64,000 nucleotides of DNA from Polaribacter sp. WD7 (GCF_003335085.1 NZ_QPEJ01000018.1:806001-870000), one strand, 5' to 3'; shown: positions 36,075 to 46,534, numbered from the stretch's first letter. A program made the numbers and translations. The notes: generated by a model from the sequence alone, not told the origin.

Positions 36075-37418
36075 ATGAAAACAGATAGAAGAAGTTTTTT
36101 AAAAAAAACGGCTACCGCAGCTGTAGGAGTAGGTTTAGTAGGAACTGCAAATGCAATGTCTGCAAAAAGCTATAGAAATATTATTGGTGCAAACGATAGA
36201 TTGCATATTGCAATTCAAGGATTAGGACGCCGTTATTTTTCGTATATAGAAGGTATAGCTGCTAAAGAAAATAATGTTCACTTAAAGTATTTGTGCGATG
36301 TAATGCCTAGTCAGCTCGATAAAGCACAAGAAAGAGTCGGAAAAAAGATTGATTATAAAATTAAATCTGAAGAAGATATTCGAAACATAATTAACGATAA
36401 AAATATAGATGCCATTTTTATGGCAACACCAGACCACTGGCACACACCGGGAGCAATAATGGCAATGCAAGCAGGTAAACATGTATATTTAGAAAAGCCT
36501 TGTAGCCATAATCCACATGAAAATAAGTTAGTAGTAGCTGCTCAAAAAAAATACAATAAAATTGTACAAATGGGTAATCAGCAAAGATCTTCTCTAGAAA
36601 GTCAAGAGATTATTGCAGAAATTCATAATGGAGTTATTGGAGAAATATATAAAGCTGTAGCTTTTTACACAAATGGAAGAGGAAAAGTTCCTGTTCCTGT
36701 TAAAGCTGCACCACCAGTAGAATTAAATTGGGATCTTTTTCAAGGTCCATCACCAAGAAAAGAATATACTCATGATACTTGGAACTACAATTGGCATTGG
36801 TATGGATGGGATTTTGGGACTGCAGAAATGGGTAATAATGCTACGCATGAACTAGATATAGCACGTTGGGCATTAGATGTAAAATATCCAGAATACGTAG
36901 AAGTAAATGCTGGTAAAAGACAATTTAAAGATGACGGATGGGAAATGTATGACCAAATGGAGGCAACATTTACATTTGCTAACGATAGAGTTATCCAATG
37001 GGATGGAGATAGCCGAAACGCCTATAAAAAATACGGACGTGGAAGAGGAACCATTATTTACGGAACCAAAGGTTTGATTATTGTAGACAGAGATGGCTAT
37101 GAATTATACAGTTTAAAAGGAAAGTTAATTAAAGAGAAAAAATCTGGAGGTTCAGAAGGAGGACTTGCTTTAGGTGGTGGTGGTAATTTAACAACAAGAC
37201 ACGTAACCAATTTTTTCGATGCAATTAGAGGAAAAGAAAAATTAACTTCGTCTATAGAAGTAGGAGCGGTTTCTCAAATGTTAACGCATTATGCCAATAT
37301 TTCTTACAGAATTAATAAAGGTTTTAATGTTGATGAAAATTCTGGTAAAATATTTGACAGAGATGCAATGAAACTTTGGTCTAGAACTTACGAACCAGGT
37401 TGGGAACCTAAACTCTAA
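36075..37418 (+). CDS. Tat-exported Gfo/Idh/MocA oxidoreductase A
   Basis: The 447-aa protein starts MKTDRRSFLKKTATAAVG, a twin-arginine signal (DRRSFLK), so it is exported folded with its NAD(P) cofactor. The Rossmann region IAIQGLGRRY lies at about residues 45-54; FMATPDHWH, VYLEKPCSHN with the EKP Lys, and GNNATHELDIARWAL with the likely catalytic His follow. It ends SRTYEPGWEPKL. Two bases separate it from the DUF1080 gene. It would oxidise a sugar at C3, or the reverse, for the DUF1080 enzyme. Substrate not established. Confidence 0.87.
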   Translation: MKTDRRSFLKKTATAAVGVGLVGTANAMSAKSYRNIIGANDRLHIAIQGLGRRYFSYIEGIAAKENNVHLKYLCDVMPSQLDKAQERVGKKIDYKIKSEEDIRNIINDKNIDAIFMATPDHWHTPGAIMAMQAGKHVYLEKPCSHNPHENKLVVAAQKKYNKIVQMGNQQRSSLESQEIIAEIHNGVIGEIYKAVAFYTNGRGKVPVPVKAAPPVELNWDLFQGPSPRKEYTHDTWNYNWHWYGWDFGTAEMGNNATHELDIARWALDVKYPEYVEVNAGKRQFKDDGWEMYDQMEATFTFANDRVIQWDGDSRNAYKKYGRGRGTIIYGTKGLIIVDRDGYELYSLKGKLIKEKKSGGSEGGLALGGGGNLTTRHVTNFFDAIRGKEKLTSSIEVGAVSQMLTHYANISYRINKGFNVDENSGKIFDRDAMKLWSRTYEPGWEPKL

Positions 37419-37421
37419 AAT

Positions 37422-38612
37422 TTGAAAAGACGTAATTTTATAAAAAAAGCGGGTATTGCTGGTGCAGGAATTTTAAGTTCTAGTTCGTTATTTGGAGCCA
37501 TATCAAAAGTAAATAATAGCAATAGTATTGTTAATATAGGAATTATTGGAAGTGGATCAAGAGGCACAGGTTTAACATCTGTAATTAATAATACTGATGG
37601 AATTAATGTGATTGCCGCATCTGATGTTCTTCCCTTTAGACTACAAAAGTGTATTCAAAAAGCAAATACAAAAGTAAAAGGATACCAAGATTACAGAGCT
37701 TTATTAGATAATAAAGATATAGATGCAGTAATTGTAGCTACACTTTTTAATTCGCACGCTAAAATAGCAATTGATGCATTAGATGCAGGAAAACATGTGT
37801 ATTGCGAAAAAACATTAACTAAAGGATATGATGGTATTCAACAGCTAATAAATAAAACTAAAGTTTCTAACACTGTTTTTCAAACTGGCCATCAGTATCA
37901 TAGCTCAAGATTATATACTCACGTTGTAGATTTAATTCATCAAGGAAAAGTAGGTAATATTATTGCTTTTGACTGCCAATGGAATAGGCATGGAAATTGG
38001 AGAAGAAAAGTACCAAAACCAAACCTAGAAAAAGCAATTAATTGGAGAATGTATAGAGAATTTTCTGGAGGTTTAACAGCAGAATTATGCTCTCATCAAA
38101 TCGATTTTGTAAATTGGGTTTTAAACGAAACTCCAGAACAAGTAATTGGTGTTGGGGGTGTAGATTACTGGAAAGATGGTAGAGAAACTTACGACAATGT
38201 ACATTTAACCTACTCTTATGCTAGTGGAATAAAAGCTAAATTTTCTTGTTTAACGGGTAACGCTAAAGACGGTTACCAAATAAAAGTTATAGGAGATAAA
38301 GGCACAATAATTATTGATACTAAACACGCATGGTTTTATCCCGAAGGGAAAAAAAATAAAATTATGGGAGAGGTAGATGGAGTAAGTGGAGCAACAGCAC
38401 AATGGGATAATGATAAAGGATATAATATAAATTTAGAACATTTAGACCCTAGCAAACAGGCTTTAGTAGATTTTAGAGAGGCTATTATAAATAATACTGT
38501 GCCATTGTCTAATATTACTTCTGGAGCAAAAACAGCAGTTTGTGTACAAATGGCATTAGATGCTATGTATAATAATAAAATAGTAAAGTGGAATAATAAC
38601 ATTACTTACTAA
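37422..38612 (+). CDS. Tat-exported Gfo/Idh/MocA oxidoreductase B
   Basis: The start is a TTG at 37422, three bases after the previous stop; it gives the twin-arginine signal MKRRNFIKKAGIAGAG. The 396-aa protein has the Rossmann motif VNIGIIGSGSRGTGL (about residues 36-50), VIVATLFNSH, VYCEKTLTKG (Glu-Lys present, Thr instead of Pro) and LTAELCSHQIDFVNWVL with the likely catalytic His. It is clearly a different subfamily from the gene upstream, so the two may act on different positions or in opposite directions. It overlaps nothing and is followed by the esterase gene after four bases. Confidence 0.86.
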   Translation: MKRRNFIKKAGIAGAGILSSSSLFGAISKVNNSNSIVNIGIIGSGSRGTGLTSVINNTDGINVIAASDVLPFRLQKCIQKANTKVKGYQDYRALLDNKDIDAVIVATLFNSHAKIAIDALDAGKHVYCEKTLTKGYDGIQQLINKTKVSNTVFQTGHQYHSSRLYTHVVDLIHQGKVGNIIAFDCQWNRHGNWRRKVPKPNLEKAINWRMYREFSGGLTAELCSHQIDFVNWVLNETPEQVIGVGGVDYWKDGRETYDNVHLTYSYASGIKAKFSCLTGNAKDGYQIKVIGDKGTIIIDTKHAWFYPEGKKNKIMGEVDGVSGATAQWDNDKGYNINLEHLDPSKQALVDFREAIINNTVPLSNITSGAKTAVCVQMALDAMYNNKIVKWNNNITY

Positions 38613-38616
38613 TATT

Positions 38617-40038
38617 ATGAAATGGGGAAATAAATGTTTTTTGATTCTATTTTTAATTGCATTTTCGCTTCAATCTCAAACGAAATTGCCTGCTTTTTTT
38701 GGAGACAATATGGTTTTGCAACAAAAAGAGAATGTAAGCATTTGGGGTACCGATATTCCTAACTCAGAAGTTATCATTTCTACAAGTTGGGGGCAAAATA
38801 AAAAAGTTACCACAAATTCAAAAGGAGATTGGAAAACAGTAATTAAAACTAAAAAAGCATCTTTTACTCCTGAAACTATTTCAATTAAAGGAACTACTTC
38901 CATTACATTAAAAAATGTTTTAATAGGAGAAGTTTGGTTTTGCTCCGGTCAATCTAATATGGAAATGGCTTTAAGCGGTTTAAGAAAGTCTAAGGTGCTA
39001 AATGCAAAAAAATACTTAGACATTTCTAATAATAAAAATATTAGATTATTTAATACACCCAGAACAGCAAGTGTTTTGCCAAGTAATACTGTAAATGCAG
39101 TATGGCAAGAGTCTAATGAATCTTCAGCGAAAAAATTTAGTGCAATTGGGTATATTTTTGCAATGGAACTATATCAAAAATTAAATATACCTATAGGAAT
39201 TATTGAAGCTTCGTGGGGAGGAACGAGAATAGAAAGTTGGATTCCTAAAAAAGAGCTATTAAAGTACAAAAACATTCGTTTTTTTGATAAACTACCGAAA
39301 GAAGAGAACAAGCAGAAAAAACCATCATTTTTATATAATGGTATGATTCATCCTTTTCAAAATTATATGGTAAAGGGCATACTTTGGTATCAAGGAGAAT
39401 CTAATAGAACACAGCCCAAATCCTATAAAAACTTCATGGAAGAATTAATTACTTCTTGGAGAAAACAATGGAAAGATGAGAGTCTTCCATTTTATTTTGT
39501 ACAGATAGCTCCTTATGACTATACAACATACAAGAGAGGTACTGCAATTAGATCAAATTTAATTAGAGAAGCTCAATTGCAAGTAGCTCAAGAAGTTAAA
39601 AATACTGGTGTTGTAATAACAACAGATGTTGGAGATTGTAATGATATTCATCCATCAAAAAAAGAAATTGTGGCGAAACGACTTTCGTATTGGGCGTTAG
39701 CAAATCAATACAAAAAAGAGGTTTCCTTTAAAAGTGCCGAGTTAATATCTTTTAAAATTGATGAAAACAAAGTGAATCTTACATTTCAGTTTCATAATAA
39801 TGATTATTTTATAGATACTGAAAATGTAAAAGGATTTGCAGTAGCAGGAGCTGATAAAGTATTTTATCCTGCAAATGTTGTGTTTCATAAAAATGGAAAA
39901 CAAATAACCATATTTAATAAGAGTGTAAAAAAGCCTATTGCTGTTAGATATGGCTTTGAAGCCTGTTTCGAAAGCAATCTCAAAACAAACTCAGGTTTAC
40001 CTATTTCTGTTTTTAGAACAGACCAATGGGAACAGTAA
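38617..40038 (+). CDS. sialate O-acetylesterase-like SGNH esterase
   Basis: The 473-aa secreted protein (signal LIAFSLQSQ) carries the SASA fold: N-terminal beta domain LPAFFGDNMVLQQKENVSIWG, catalytic Ser in WFCSGQSNMEMAL (about residues 107-119), ASWGGTRIESW, ILWYQGESNRT, and the Asp-x-His pair in DIHPSKKEIVAKRL (about 345-358). The family removes O-acetyl groups from sugars. Here it would deacetylate side-chain or backbone sugars of the polysaccharide. It ends the DUF1080-Gfo-Gfo group and is followed by operator 3. Confidence 0.9.
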   Translation: MKWGNKCFLILFLIAFSLQSQTKLPAFFGDNMVLQQKENVSIWGTDIPNSEVIISTSWGQNKKVTTNSKGDWKTVIKTKKASFTPETISIKGTTSITLKNVLIGEVWFCSGQSNMEMALSGLRKSKVLNAKKYLDISNNKNIRLFNTPRTASVLPSNTVNAVWQESNESSAKKFSAIGYIFAMELYQKLNIPIGIIEASWGGTRIESWIPKKELLKYKNIRFFDKLPKEENKQKKPSFLYNGMIHPFQNYMVKGILWYQGESNRTQPKSYKNFMEELITSWRKQWKDESLPFYFVQIAPYDYTTYKRGTAIRSNLIREAQLQVAQEVKNTGVVITTDVGDCNDIHPSKKEIVAKRLSYWALANQYKKEVSFKSAELISFKIDENKVNLTFQFHNNDYFIDTENVKGFAVAGADKVFYPANVVFHKNGKQITIFNKSVKKPIAVRYGFEACFESNLKTNSGLPISVFRTDQWEQ

Positions 40039-40064
40039 CTTTTTATTGAATTGTTATTCCTTTT

Positions 40065-40109
40065 CAGGACAGGGCAGGATACAATTCAATCCCTTATTTT
40101 TTACATTTA
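40065..40109 (+). promoter_or_regulatory. locus operator 3 with -7 box (sulfatase-GH78 gene)
   Basis: Half-sites CAGGACAG (40065-40072) and CAGGATAC (40075-40082) are separated by GG. After 19 bp comes TACATTTA (40102-40109). The start codon is at 40171. An apparent reading frame through this site back to 40051 is therefore not part of the gene. Confidence 0.75.
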
Positions 40110-40170
40110 TCAGCTTATAATTTTTGTAAAAATCAAACTCAAAATAAATAATACTTTAACAAAACAAGAT

Positions 40171-43100
40171 ATGTTTAAAAATAGTTTTTTACTAGCACTA
40201 CTTTGTGTTTTTAATGGTTTGCTTTCGGTAAACGCGCAACAAAAAGCAGATTCAGAAAAACCGAATATTATTTTTATACTAACAGACGACCAACGTTTTG
40301 ACGCTATTGGTTATGTAGGAAATAAATTTGTACAAACTCCAGAAATGGACGATTTAGCAAAAAATGGAACTTATTTCAATTCTGCTATTGTAACTACACC
40401 TATTTGCGCAGCAAGTAGAACAAGTCTTTTAACTGGATTGTATGAAAGATCTCATAACTTTAACTTTCAAACAGGTAATGTAAGAGATGAGTATATGGAC
40501 AATTCTTATCCAAGATTATTAAAAGATAACGGATATTATACTGGTTTTTTTGGGAAATATGGTACCAGATACAATGACTTAGATAAACAATTTCACGAGT
40601 ACGAATCTTATGATAGAAATAACCAATACAAAGATAGAAGAGGATATTACTACAAAACTATTGGTAAAGATACAGTACACTTAACAAGATATACAGGGCA
40701 ACAAGCTTTAGATTTTATAGACAAAAATGCAGGTAACAATAAACCATTTTGCTTGTCATTAAGTTTTAGTGCACCTCATGCACATGATAAAGCTCCAAAA
40801 CAATACTTTTGGCAAGAACAGTTAGATGCTATGCTAGAAGATACCACAATTCCAGAACCTGAATTGGGTGATGACAAATACTTTTTAGCACAACCAAAAA
40901 TTGTTAGAGATGGTTTTAACAGATTGCGTTGGACTTGGAGATATGATACTCCAGAAAAATACCAACATAGTTTAAAAGGATATTACAGAATGATTTCTGG
41001 GGTTGATTTAGAAATCAAAAAAATCCGTCAAAAACTAAAAGAAAAAGGTCAAGATAAAAATACAGTTATCATTGTAATGGGTGATAATGGATACTTTTTA
41101 GGAGAACGTCAGTTCGCAGGAAAATGGTTAATGTACGATAATTCAATAAGAGTTCCGCTAATTGTTTTTGATCCAAGAGAAGAGCAACATCAAGATATAG
41201 ATGATATGGTGTTAAATATAGATGTACCTCAAACTATTGTTGATTTGGCAGGTATAGAGGCACCTAAAACTTGGCAAGGTAAAAGTTTGATGCCTTTAGT
41301 AAAACAAGAGAAAAAATCTATAGAAAGAGATACTATTTTAATAGAACATATTTGGGATTTTAAAAATATTCCACCAAGTGAAGGAGTTCGTACTAAAAAA
41401 TGGAAATATTTTAGATACGTAAACGATAAGACAATTGAAGAATTGTATAATTTAGAAAAAGATCCTCAAGAAATTAAAAATCTTGTTGGTAAAAGAAAAT
41501 ACAAAGAAGTTTTAGCAAATTTAAGAGCCAAAACTGATGAATTAATTCAAAAAAACAGTAACGAGTTCAGAGCAGCACCTACAGATTTAACAGTAGAATT
41601 AATTAGAAAACCAGAAGCAGATGTACAAATTTTTGATTTAAAACCAGAGTTTGGTTGGACAGTTCCTTTAGGAGCTAAATTTCAAGGAGCTTATCAAATC
41701 TTAGTGGCTTCTAACAAAAAAACACTAGATGCTAATAATGGAGATATTTGGGATAGTCGCAGAGTTGCATCATTACAATCAACAGATGTAGAATATAAAG
41801 GAAAGCCTTTAGAAGTTGGTAAAACATATTTTTGGAAGGTTAGAATTTGGGATGAAGAAAATAGATTAGTAGATTATTCTGAGGCTCAAAAATTTACCAC
41901 AGGCAAAAGTGATAGCTATATTATTTCTACAGAAAATAAATTTGTAACCACTAAAGTAAAACCAGTAAAATTTGACAAAAGAGACGCTTTTTATTTTATA
42001 GATTTTGGTAAAGCTGCTTTTGCAACTATGAATTTTACGTACAATGCAAAAACGCCTCATACATTAACCGTTAGAGTTGGTGAAATGTTGAACGAAAAAG
42101 GAAATGTAAATAGAATTCCACCAGCAAAAAGTAATATTCGTTATCAAGAGATAAAAGTAGATGTAAAACCAGGGCAAACTCAATACCAAATAAAGGTACA
42201 ACAAGATGAACGTAATACAAGAGCTAATAAAGCAGTGCCGTTGCCTAATGGTTTTCCTCCGTTAGTTCCTTTTAGATATGCAGAAATAGAAGGCTTTAAA
42301 GGAGAACTTAGTGCAACAGATTTTACTCAATTAGCTTTTCATACGTATTGGAATGAAAATGCAAGTAGTTTTAAAAGTGACAATAAAATCTTAAATCAAG
42401 TTTGGGATTTGTGTAAATATTCTATAAAAGCAACAACTTTTAATGGGTTATATGTAGATGGAGATAGAGAACGAATTCCTTATGAAGCAGACGCATATTT
42501 AAATCAATTAAGTCACTACACAACAGATAGAGAGTATGCAATGGCTAGAAGAACTATTGAGTACTTTATGAAAAATCCTACGTGGCCAACAGAGTGGCAG
42601 CAACATGTACCCTTGTTAATTTATGCAGATTATATGTATACAGGAAATACAGAGTTAATAGCTCGTTATTATGAAGCCTTAAAACATAAATCTTTGTATG
42701 AATTGTCTAATGAAGACGGATTAATCACGTCTACAAAGGTTGATGCGGATTTTATGAAAAAGTTAGGTTTTCCTGAAGGATATAAAAAGCCACTTACAGA
42801 TATCGTAGATTGGCCTTCTAAGAATTTTTATGGTAGTAAAACCAAAGGAGAACGTGATGGTTTTGTGTTTAAACCTTATAGTACCGTAATCAATTCATTT
42901 TTCTATGAGAATATGAAAATTATGGCAGAATTTGCTAAAATTTTAGGAAAAACTCAAGAAGCTTTAGATTTCGAGTACAGAGCTGCTAAAGCTAAAAAAG
43001 CTGTAAACGAACAAATGTTTGATAAAGAAAGAGGAGTGTATGTAGATGGTATTGGTACAGATCATGCATCGTTACATGCCAACATGATGCCTTTGGCTTT

Positions 43101-43698
43101 TGGTTTGGTACCAGAAGAACATTATCAATCTGTAGTAGATTTTGTAAAATCTAGAGGTATGGCTTGTAGTGTTTACGGAGCTCAATTTTTAATGGATGGT
43201 TTATATAATGCAGGTGAAGCAGACTATGCTTTAGAGTTGTTGGCTAGCAATGCCAAAAGAAGTTGGTATAATATGATAAGGATTGGTTCTACAATTACTT
43301 TAGAAGCTTGGGATTACGAGTATAAAGTAAATCTAGACTGGAATCATGCGTGGGGAGCAGTACCAGCAAACGTTATTCCAAGAGGGTTATGGGGTATAAA
43401 ACCCAAAACTCCAGGTTTTGGTATAGCAAGTATTAAGCCTCAAATGGGTAAACTAAAATCAAGCTTTATAGAAGTACCTACGGTAAGAGGAACTATTAAA
43501 GGAAAATATACTTATAACGGAAGAAGATTACAGACTTACGAAATCGAAATTCCAGGAAACATGGTGGCAGAATTTTCCTTAAACGGATTAGATGGTAAAG
43601 ACTTATTACACAACGGTCATAAAATTGCACCGGCATTTGAATCTATAAGATTGTCTCCGGGAAAACATATCATACAGCTAAAAATAAATTCTTTTTAA
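40171..43698 (+). CDS. bifunctional sulfatase (S1) - GH78 alpha-L-rhamnosidase fusion
   Basis: The ATG at 40171 begins the signal peptide ([17 protein letters not shown]) of a 1175-aa protein. Residues about 30-465 are an S1 sulfatase: DD at 39-40, the formylglycine motif CAASR at 79-83, GKYGTRYND, and [10 protein letters not shown]. Residues about 470-1175 are a GH78 rhamnosidase: an N-terminal Fn3-like part with YFWKVRIWD, and the (alpha/alpha)6 part with [12 protein letters not shown] (about 763-774) and [21 protein letters not shown]. The same fusion is known from the ulvan locus of Formosa agariphila, where it desulfates and removes rhamnose. It depends on a formylglycine-generating enzyme, not seen here. 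Confidence 0.93.
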   Translation: MFKNSFLLALLCVFNGLLSVNAQQKADSEKPNIIFILTDDQRFDAIGYVGNKFVQTPEMDDLAKNGTYFNSAIVTTPICAASRTSLLTGLYERSHNFNFQTGNVRDEYMDNSYPRLLKDNGYYTGFFGKYGTRYNDLDKQFHEYESYDRNNQYKDRRGYYYKTIGKDTVHLTRYTGQQALDFIDKNAGNNKPFCLSLSFSAPHAHDKAPKQYFWQEQLDAMLEDTTIPEPELGDDKYFLAQPKIVRDGFNRLRWTWRYDTPEKYQHSLKGYYRMISGVDLEIKKIRQKLKEKGQDKNTVIIVMGDNGYFLGERQFAGKWLMYDNSIRVPLIVFDPREEQHQDIDDMVLNIDVPQTIVDLAGIEAPKTWQGKSLMPLVKQEKKSIERDTILIEHIWDFKNIPPSEGVRTKKWKYFRYVNDKTIEELYNLEKDPQEIKNLVGKRKYKEVLANLRAKTDELIQKNSNEFRAAPTDLTVELIRKPEADVQIFDLKPEFGWTVPLGAKFQGAYQILVASNKKTLDANNGDIWDSRRVASLQSTDVEYKGKPLEVGKTYFWKVRIWDEENRLVDYSEAQKFTTGKSDSYIISTENKFVTTKVKPVKFDKRDAFYFIDFGKAAFATMNFTYNAKTPHTLTVRVGEMLNEKGNVNRIPPAKSNIRYQEIKVDVKPGQTQYQIKVQQDERNTRANKAVPLPNGFPPLVPFRYAEIEGFKGELSATDFTQLAFHTYWNENASSFKSDNKILNQVWDLCKYSIKATTFNGLYVDGDRERIPYEADAYLNQLSHYTTDREYAMARRTIEYFMKNPTWPTEWQQHVPLLIYADYMYTGNTELIARYYEALKHKSLYELSNEDGLITSTKVDADFMKKLGFPEGYKKPLTDIVDWPSKNFYGSKTKGERDGFVFKPYSTVINSFFYENMKIMAEFAKILGKTQEALDFEYRAAKAKKAVNEQMFDKERGVYVDGIGTDHASLHANMMPLAFGLVPEEHYQSVVDFVKSRGMACSVYGAQFLMDGLYNAGEADYALELLASNAKRSWYNMIRIGSTITLEAWDYEYKVNLDWNHAWGAVPANVIPRGLWGIKPKTPGFGIASIKPQMGKLKSSFIEVPTVRGTIKGKYTYNGRRLQTYEIEIPGNMVAEFSLNGLDGKDLLHNGHKIAPAFESIRLSPGKHIIQLKINSF

Positions 43699-43746
43699 TT
43701 TTTTTGCTAAATATTTGTAATGAATAGCGGTAATAATAGACAAAAT

Positions 43747-43776
43747 AAAGGTAGTTTTTTTAACTACCTTTTTTTT
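43747..43776 (+). terminator. terminator after the sulfatase-GH78 gene
   Basis: AAAGGTAGTT (43747-43756) and AACTACCTTT (43762-43771) form a hairpin followed by a T tract. Confidence 0.8.
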
Positions 43777-43855
43777 ATGTCAAAAGTACTTTAGATATAG
43801 TCTAAAATATAGAAGGCAAGTAACCGTATTACTATTTTAATTTTTATTATAAAAC

Positions 43856-45973
43856 ATGAAAAAATTATTGACTTTTATTTTTATTGTAGGTTTTTTAACT
43901 ACAATTAATGCTCAAGATGAATTAGTTGTAACTCTAGATAATGCAACTAAAGTGTCTAAAGATGATGAGGGGGGGTTGTTCTTTGCAGGAACAAGAAATG
44001 TTAACTTTAGATTTTCTCAAAGAATATCACCTCATGGAGATTGTGTAGATGTAATTAATGGTTACGCATTTGTTACTTGGTACAAAGGAGGTATGGACAA
44101 ACGTAATTTAATGTTGTCTAGAAAAAATTTAAATGTAGAAAATTCCCCTTGGGTAACTATAGAGTTTCCTCATAGACATATTGGCCAAGGAGGTGAGTTG
44201 TTAAGAGGAACAGGAATTAGAGGAGACTCTCATAATACAGCAGCAATAGGAGTAAGCACAATAGACAACACCATTCATATTATTTATGATTTGCATGCTT
44301 ATAGTAGGTCAAGTTTACCTAATGATTTCTTTAATTATTCAGTATCTAAAAAAGATATGGCTTTTGTATCTGATGAAGATTTTACAATAGATATTTTTGA
44401 AGACAAAAAAACATTTTTAAGATCTGGACAAAATTATGAACGAATGACTTACCCAATGATACATAGAGCAGATGATGGTAGTTTGGTTGCTAGATATAGA
44501 AGAGGTGGTTCAGGAAATGGAGATATTTTAATGGCACATTATAATGGAACTGGATGGACAAGCAATTGGCTATTTCAAGATGGTACTTTACCACAACCTA
44601 ATAGAAATAGTCTGTACGGTGGAGAACGTTTTATAAATGGTAAATTTTATGCGGGTTTCTCAATTCGTTATGCAACAAATAACAGCAGTAGTACAAGTAA
44701 TGGTTTTTCATTAAATAGTGGGTTATATTATGCTTATACCAATGGTATTCCTAGAAATCAGTCTGGTACGCAATGGTTTGATGTAAATGATAAACCAATA
44801 TCATTACCTATTAGAAATAATATTAACCCTACTTTAGATCCTGTACAAATTGGACAGCCAGGTGATGATTTTGGAACAGCAACATTACCAAGAACTTCTG
44901 CAGACCCATCTTGGACAGTAACAAAAAACGGAGCAATACATTTTATCACTAGGGTAGATAATAGAAATGTACATTATTATAGAGCACCAGGAGCAACAAC
45001 ATTTTCTAGCAATGTTGGCGGTTTAATTCCTAACCCAGAAGTTAGAGGAGAGATTTATAGTTATAAAGACCATGTATACATGGTAGAAATTATAGGAGGT
45101 AGACTTCATGTAAAATCTACCCCAGAAGGACAAAATGATTGGAAAATTGTTTACAGAGGAAATGAAACCATCCTTTTTGATCATTTTGATGCCTTTGTTG
45201 AAGGAGATAAATTATACGTGTATTTGATGGAAGATACTAGAAATAATAGGGTAGGTGAAGGAGATAGTCGTCCTTTATACTTTCAAGAATTTACTTTATC
45301 TGAAACTGAAGAAGATACACCAGAAGAAAATCAAGCAACGATTGTTTTAGAGGCAGAAAACTTTACATCGGCAACAGAAGGTGTTGTGGTAAGTAATAAT
45401 GATGCTGCATCTGGTGGTCAAATCATAGGGGAGTTTAGATCAAATCAATTTTTAGAATATAGATTTCAGGTAGAAGAACCTGGTACTTATGATTTTAGTT
45501 TATTTGCAGCAAATAGAAATAGAGACGACTCTATAATGGATATTGAAATTAACGGTACACTATTTAGTACTGTAAATATTACTAGAACTTTTGATTGGAA
45601 TGTCTATCAAGCATCAACAATTTCAAACATTACGTTAATTGGTGGAGAAAATACAATAAGACTCGTACAAAAAAGATCACTTTCTAGTAGGCTAGATAGA
45701 ATAGAATTACGCTTAAAAACAGTATTAAGTACTAGTGTGTTTAATGAAGAAAATATAGCAATTTATCCAAATCCGAGTAATGGAATCTTCAATATCAATA
45801 CTAATTTTCAAAATGTAAAGTATGAGTTAATTAGCGTTCAAGGTAGAACATTAGAACAAGGTAGTTTAGATAAAAAACAGTTAGATTTTTCAAACTTAGC
45901 TAAAGGAATTTATTTACTTCGTTTAAACTCAGAGAATAATGCTACTTTTATGAAAAGGATTGTTATAGAGTAA
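43856..45973 (+). CDS. BNR_4 beta-propeller ulvan lyase (PL24/PL25-like) with CBM and T9SS domain
   Basis: The 705-aa protein has a signal peptide (FLTTINAQ). Residues about 25-485 are a BNR_4 seven-blade propeller: SPHGDC (58-63), TWYKGG, RGDSHNT with H126, and HIIYDLHAY with H141 and H147. In my recollection ulvan lyases of PL24 use two His about 21 residues apart, which H126/H147 match. Residues about 495-625 are a CBM6/35-like domain (VLEAENFT, LEYRFQVEEPGTYDFSL). The C-terminus from IAIYPNPSNGIF to KRIVIE is a T9SS sorting domain, so it is exported or surface bound. PL42 also uses a BNR_4 fold and is the main alternative. It has no clear locus operator. Confidence 0.87.
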   Translation: MKKLLTFIFIVGFLTTINAQDELVVTLDNATKVSKDDEGGLFFAGTRNVNFRFSQRISPHGDCVDVINGYAFVTWYKGGMDKRNLMLSRKNLNVENSPWVTIEFPHRHIGQGGELLRGTGIRGDSHNTAAIGVSTIDNTIHIIYDLHAYSRSSLPNDFFNYSVSKKDMAFVSDEDFTIDIFEDKKTFLRSGQNYERMTYPMIHRADDGSLVARYRRGGSGNGDILMAHYNGTGWTSNWLFQDGTLPQPNRNSLYGGERFINGKFYAGFSIRYATNNSSSTSNGFSLNSGLYYAYTNGIPRNQSGTQWFDVNDKPISLPIRNNINPTLDPVQIGQPGDDFGTATLPRTSADPSWTVTKNGAIHFITRVDNRNVHYYRAPGATTFSSNVGGLIPNPEVRGEIYSYKDHVYMVEIIGGRLHVKSTPEGQNDWKIVYRGNETILFDHFDAFVEGDKLYVYLMEDTRNNRVGEGDSRPLYFQEFTLSETEEDTPEENQATIVLEAENFTSATEGVVVSNNDAASGGQIIGEFRSNQFLEYRFQVEEPGTYDFSLFAANRNRDDSIMDIEINGTLFSTVNITRTFDWNVYQASTISNITLIGGENTIRLVQKRSLSSRLDRIELRLKTVLSTSVFNEENIAIYPNPSNGIFNINTNFQNVKYELISVQGRTLEQGSLDKKQLDFSNLAKGIYLLRLNSENNATFMKRIVIE

Positions 45974-46000
45974 GCTTAAACAGAAATCTTATAAAATGTA

Positions 46001-46048
46001 AAGCACCAAAGGAGAAATAATTATTTATTCTCCTTTGGTGTTTTTTTT
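46001..46048 (+). terminator. terminator after the first BNR_4 lyase
   Basis: CACCAAAGGAGA (46004-46015) and TCTCCTTTGGTG (46029-46040) pair, flanked by an inner AT stem and an eight-T tract. It opens a 561-bp gap (45974-46534) that also holds an inverted repeat and operator 4; 46050-46320 shows nothing I can name. Confidence 0.85.
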
Positions 46049-46322
46049 GTCTTAATTTATAACAGTTTAAGTTTTAAGATGTAAGAATGACCCTTTTTTT
46101 AGAGGTGTTTTTTGACAAATTATAACGCTCGATAAGCAAGCTGAGAAAAATTCACGTGATTTCTTAAAAAACTAAATGCTTTTACAAAAAGTAATAATGG
46201 CAAAAACTATAATATAATCAAATTTAAACCAGTGAAGAAATTAATACTTAAAAAAAAGACAATTAGTTTGAAAAGCCCAATCTTGTAGATTAAATAATTT
46301 TTTTATTAGTTAAATCACTAGA

Positions 46323-46405
46323 GTTTTAAAGGTTAAAAAAGAATAGGGTTTGCTTAAATTTATATGTATTTTATCTTTTTTATATCCTATTTTAACCTTT
46401 AAAAC
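46323..46405. repeat. long inverted repeat upstream of operator 4
   Basis: The left arm GTTTTAAAGGTTAAAA (46323-46338) is the exact complement of TTTTAACCTTTAAAAC (46390-46405). Beyond it AATAGG (46342-46347) and CCTAT (46386-46390) extend the pairing with a small bulge. The right arm ends on the first base of operator 4. It is not followed by a T tract and so does not look like a terminator. Confidence 0.75.
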
Positions 46406-46449
46406 AGAATAGTACAGGATACCTATACTTTTTTATTCTCATATTATTG
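46405..46449 (+). promoter_or_regulatory. locus operator 4 with -7 box (T9SS surface protein)
   Basis: Half-sites CAGAATAG (46405-46412) and CAGGATAC (46415-46422) with TA between, then 19 bp, then TATTATTG (46442-46449). The start codon is at 46535. Confidence 0.8.
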
Positions 46450-46534
46450 TAATTGCATAAACTAAATCAACAATAAAAAAACATATCCCTATGTTGTTTA
46501 TTTAATTGGAAATTAACAAATTAAATCAATAATT

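Noticed and set aside
40051..40170. N-terminal extension of the sulfatase-GH78 gene
   Set aside because: It runs through operator 3 and its -7 box. The ATG at 40171 begins a clear signal peptide.
43793..43837. Ninth operator before the first BNR_4 lyase
   Set aside because: Most matches are A or T positions of an AT-rich region; the CAGG core is missing. Kept only as a possible degenerate site.
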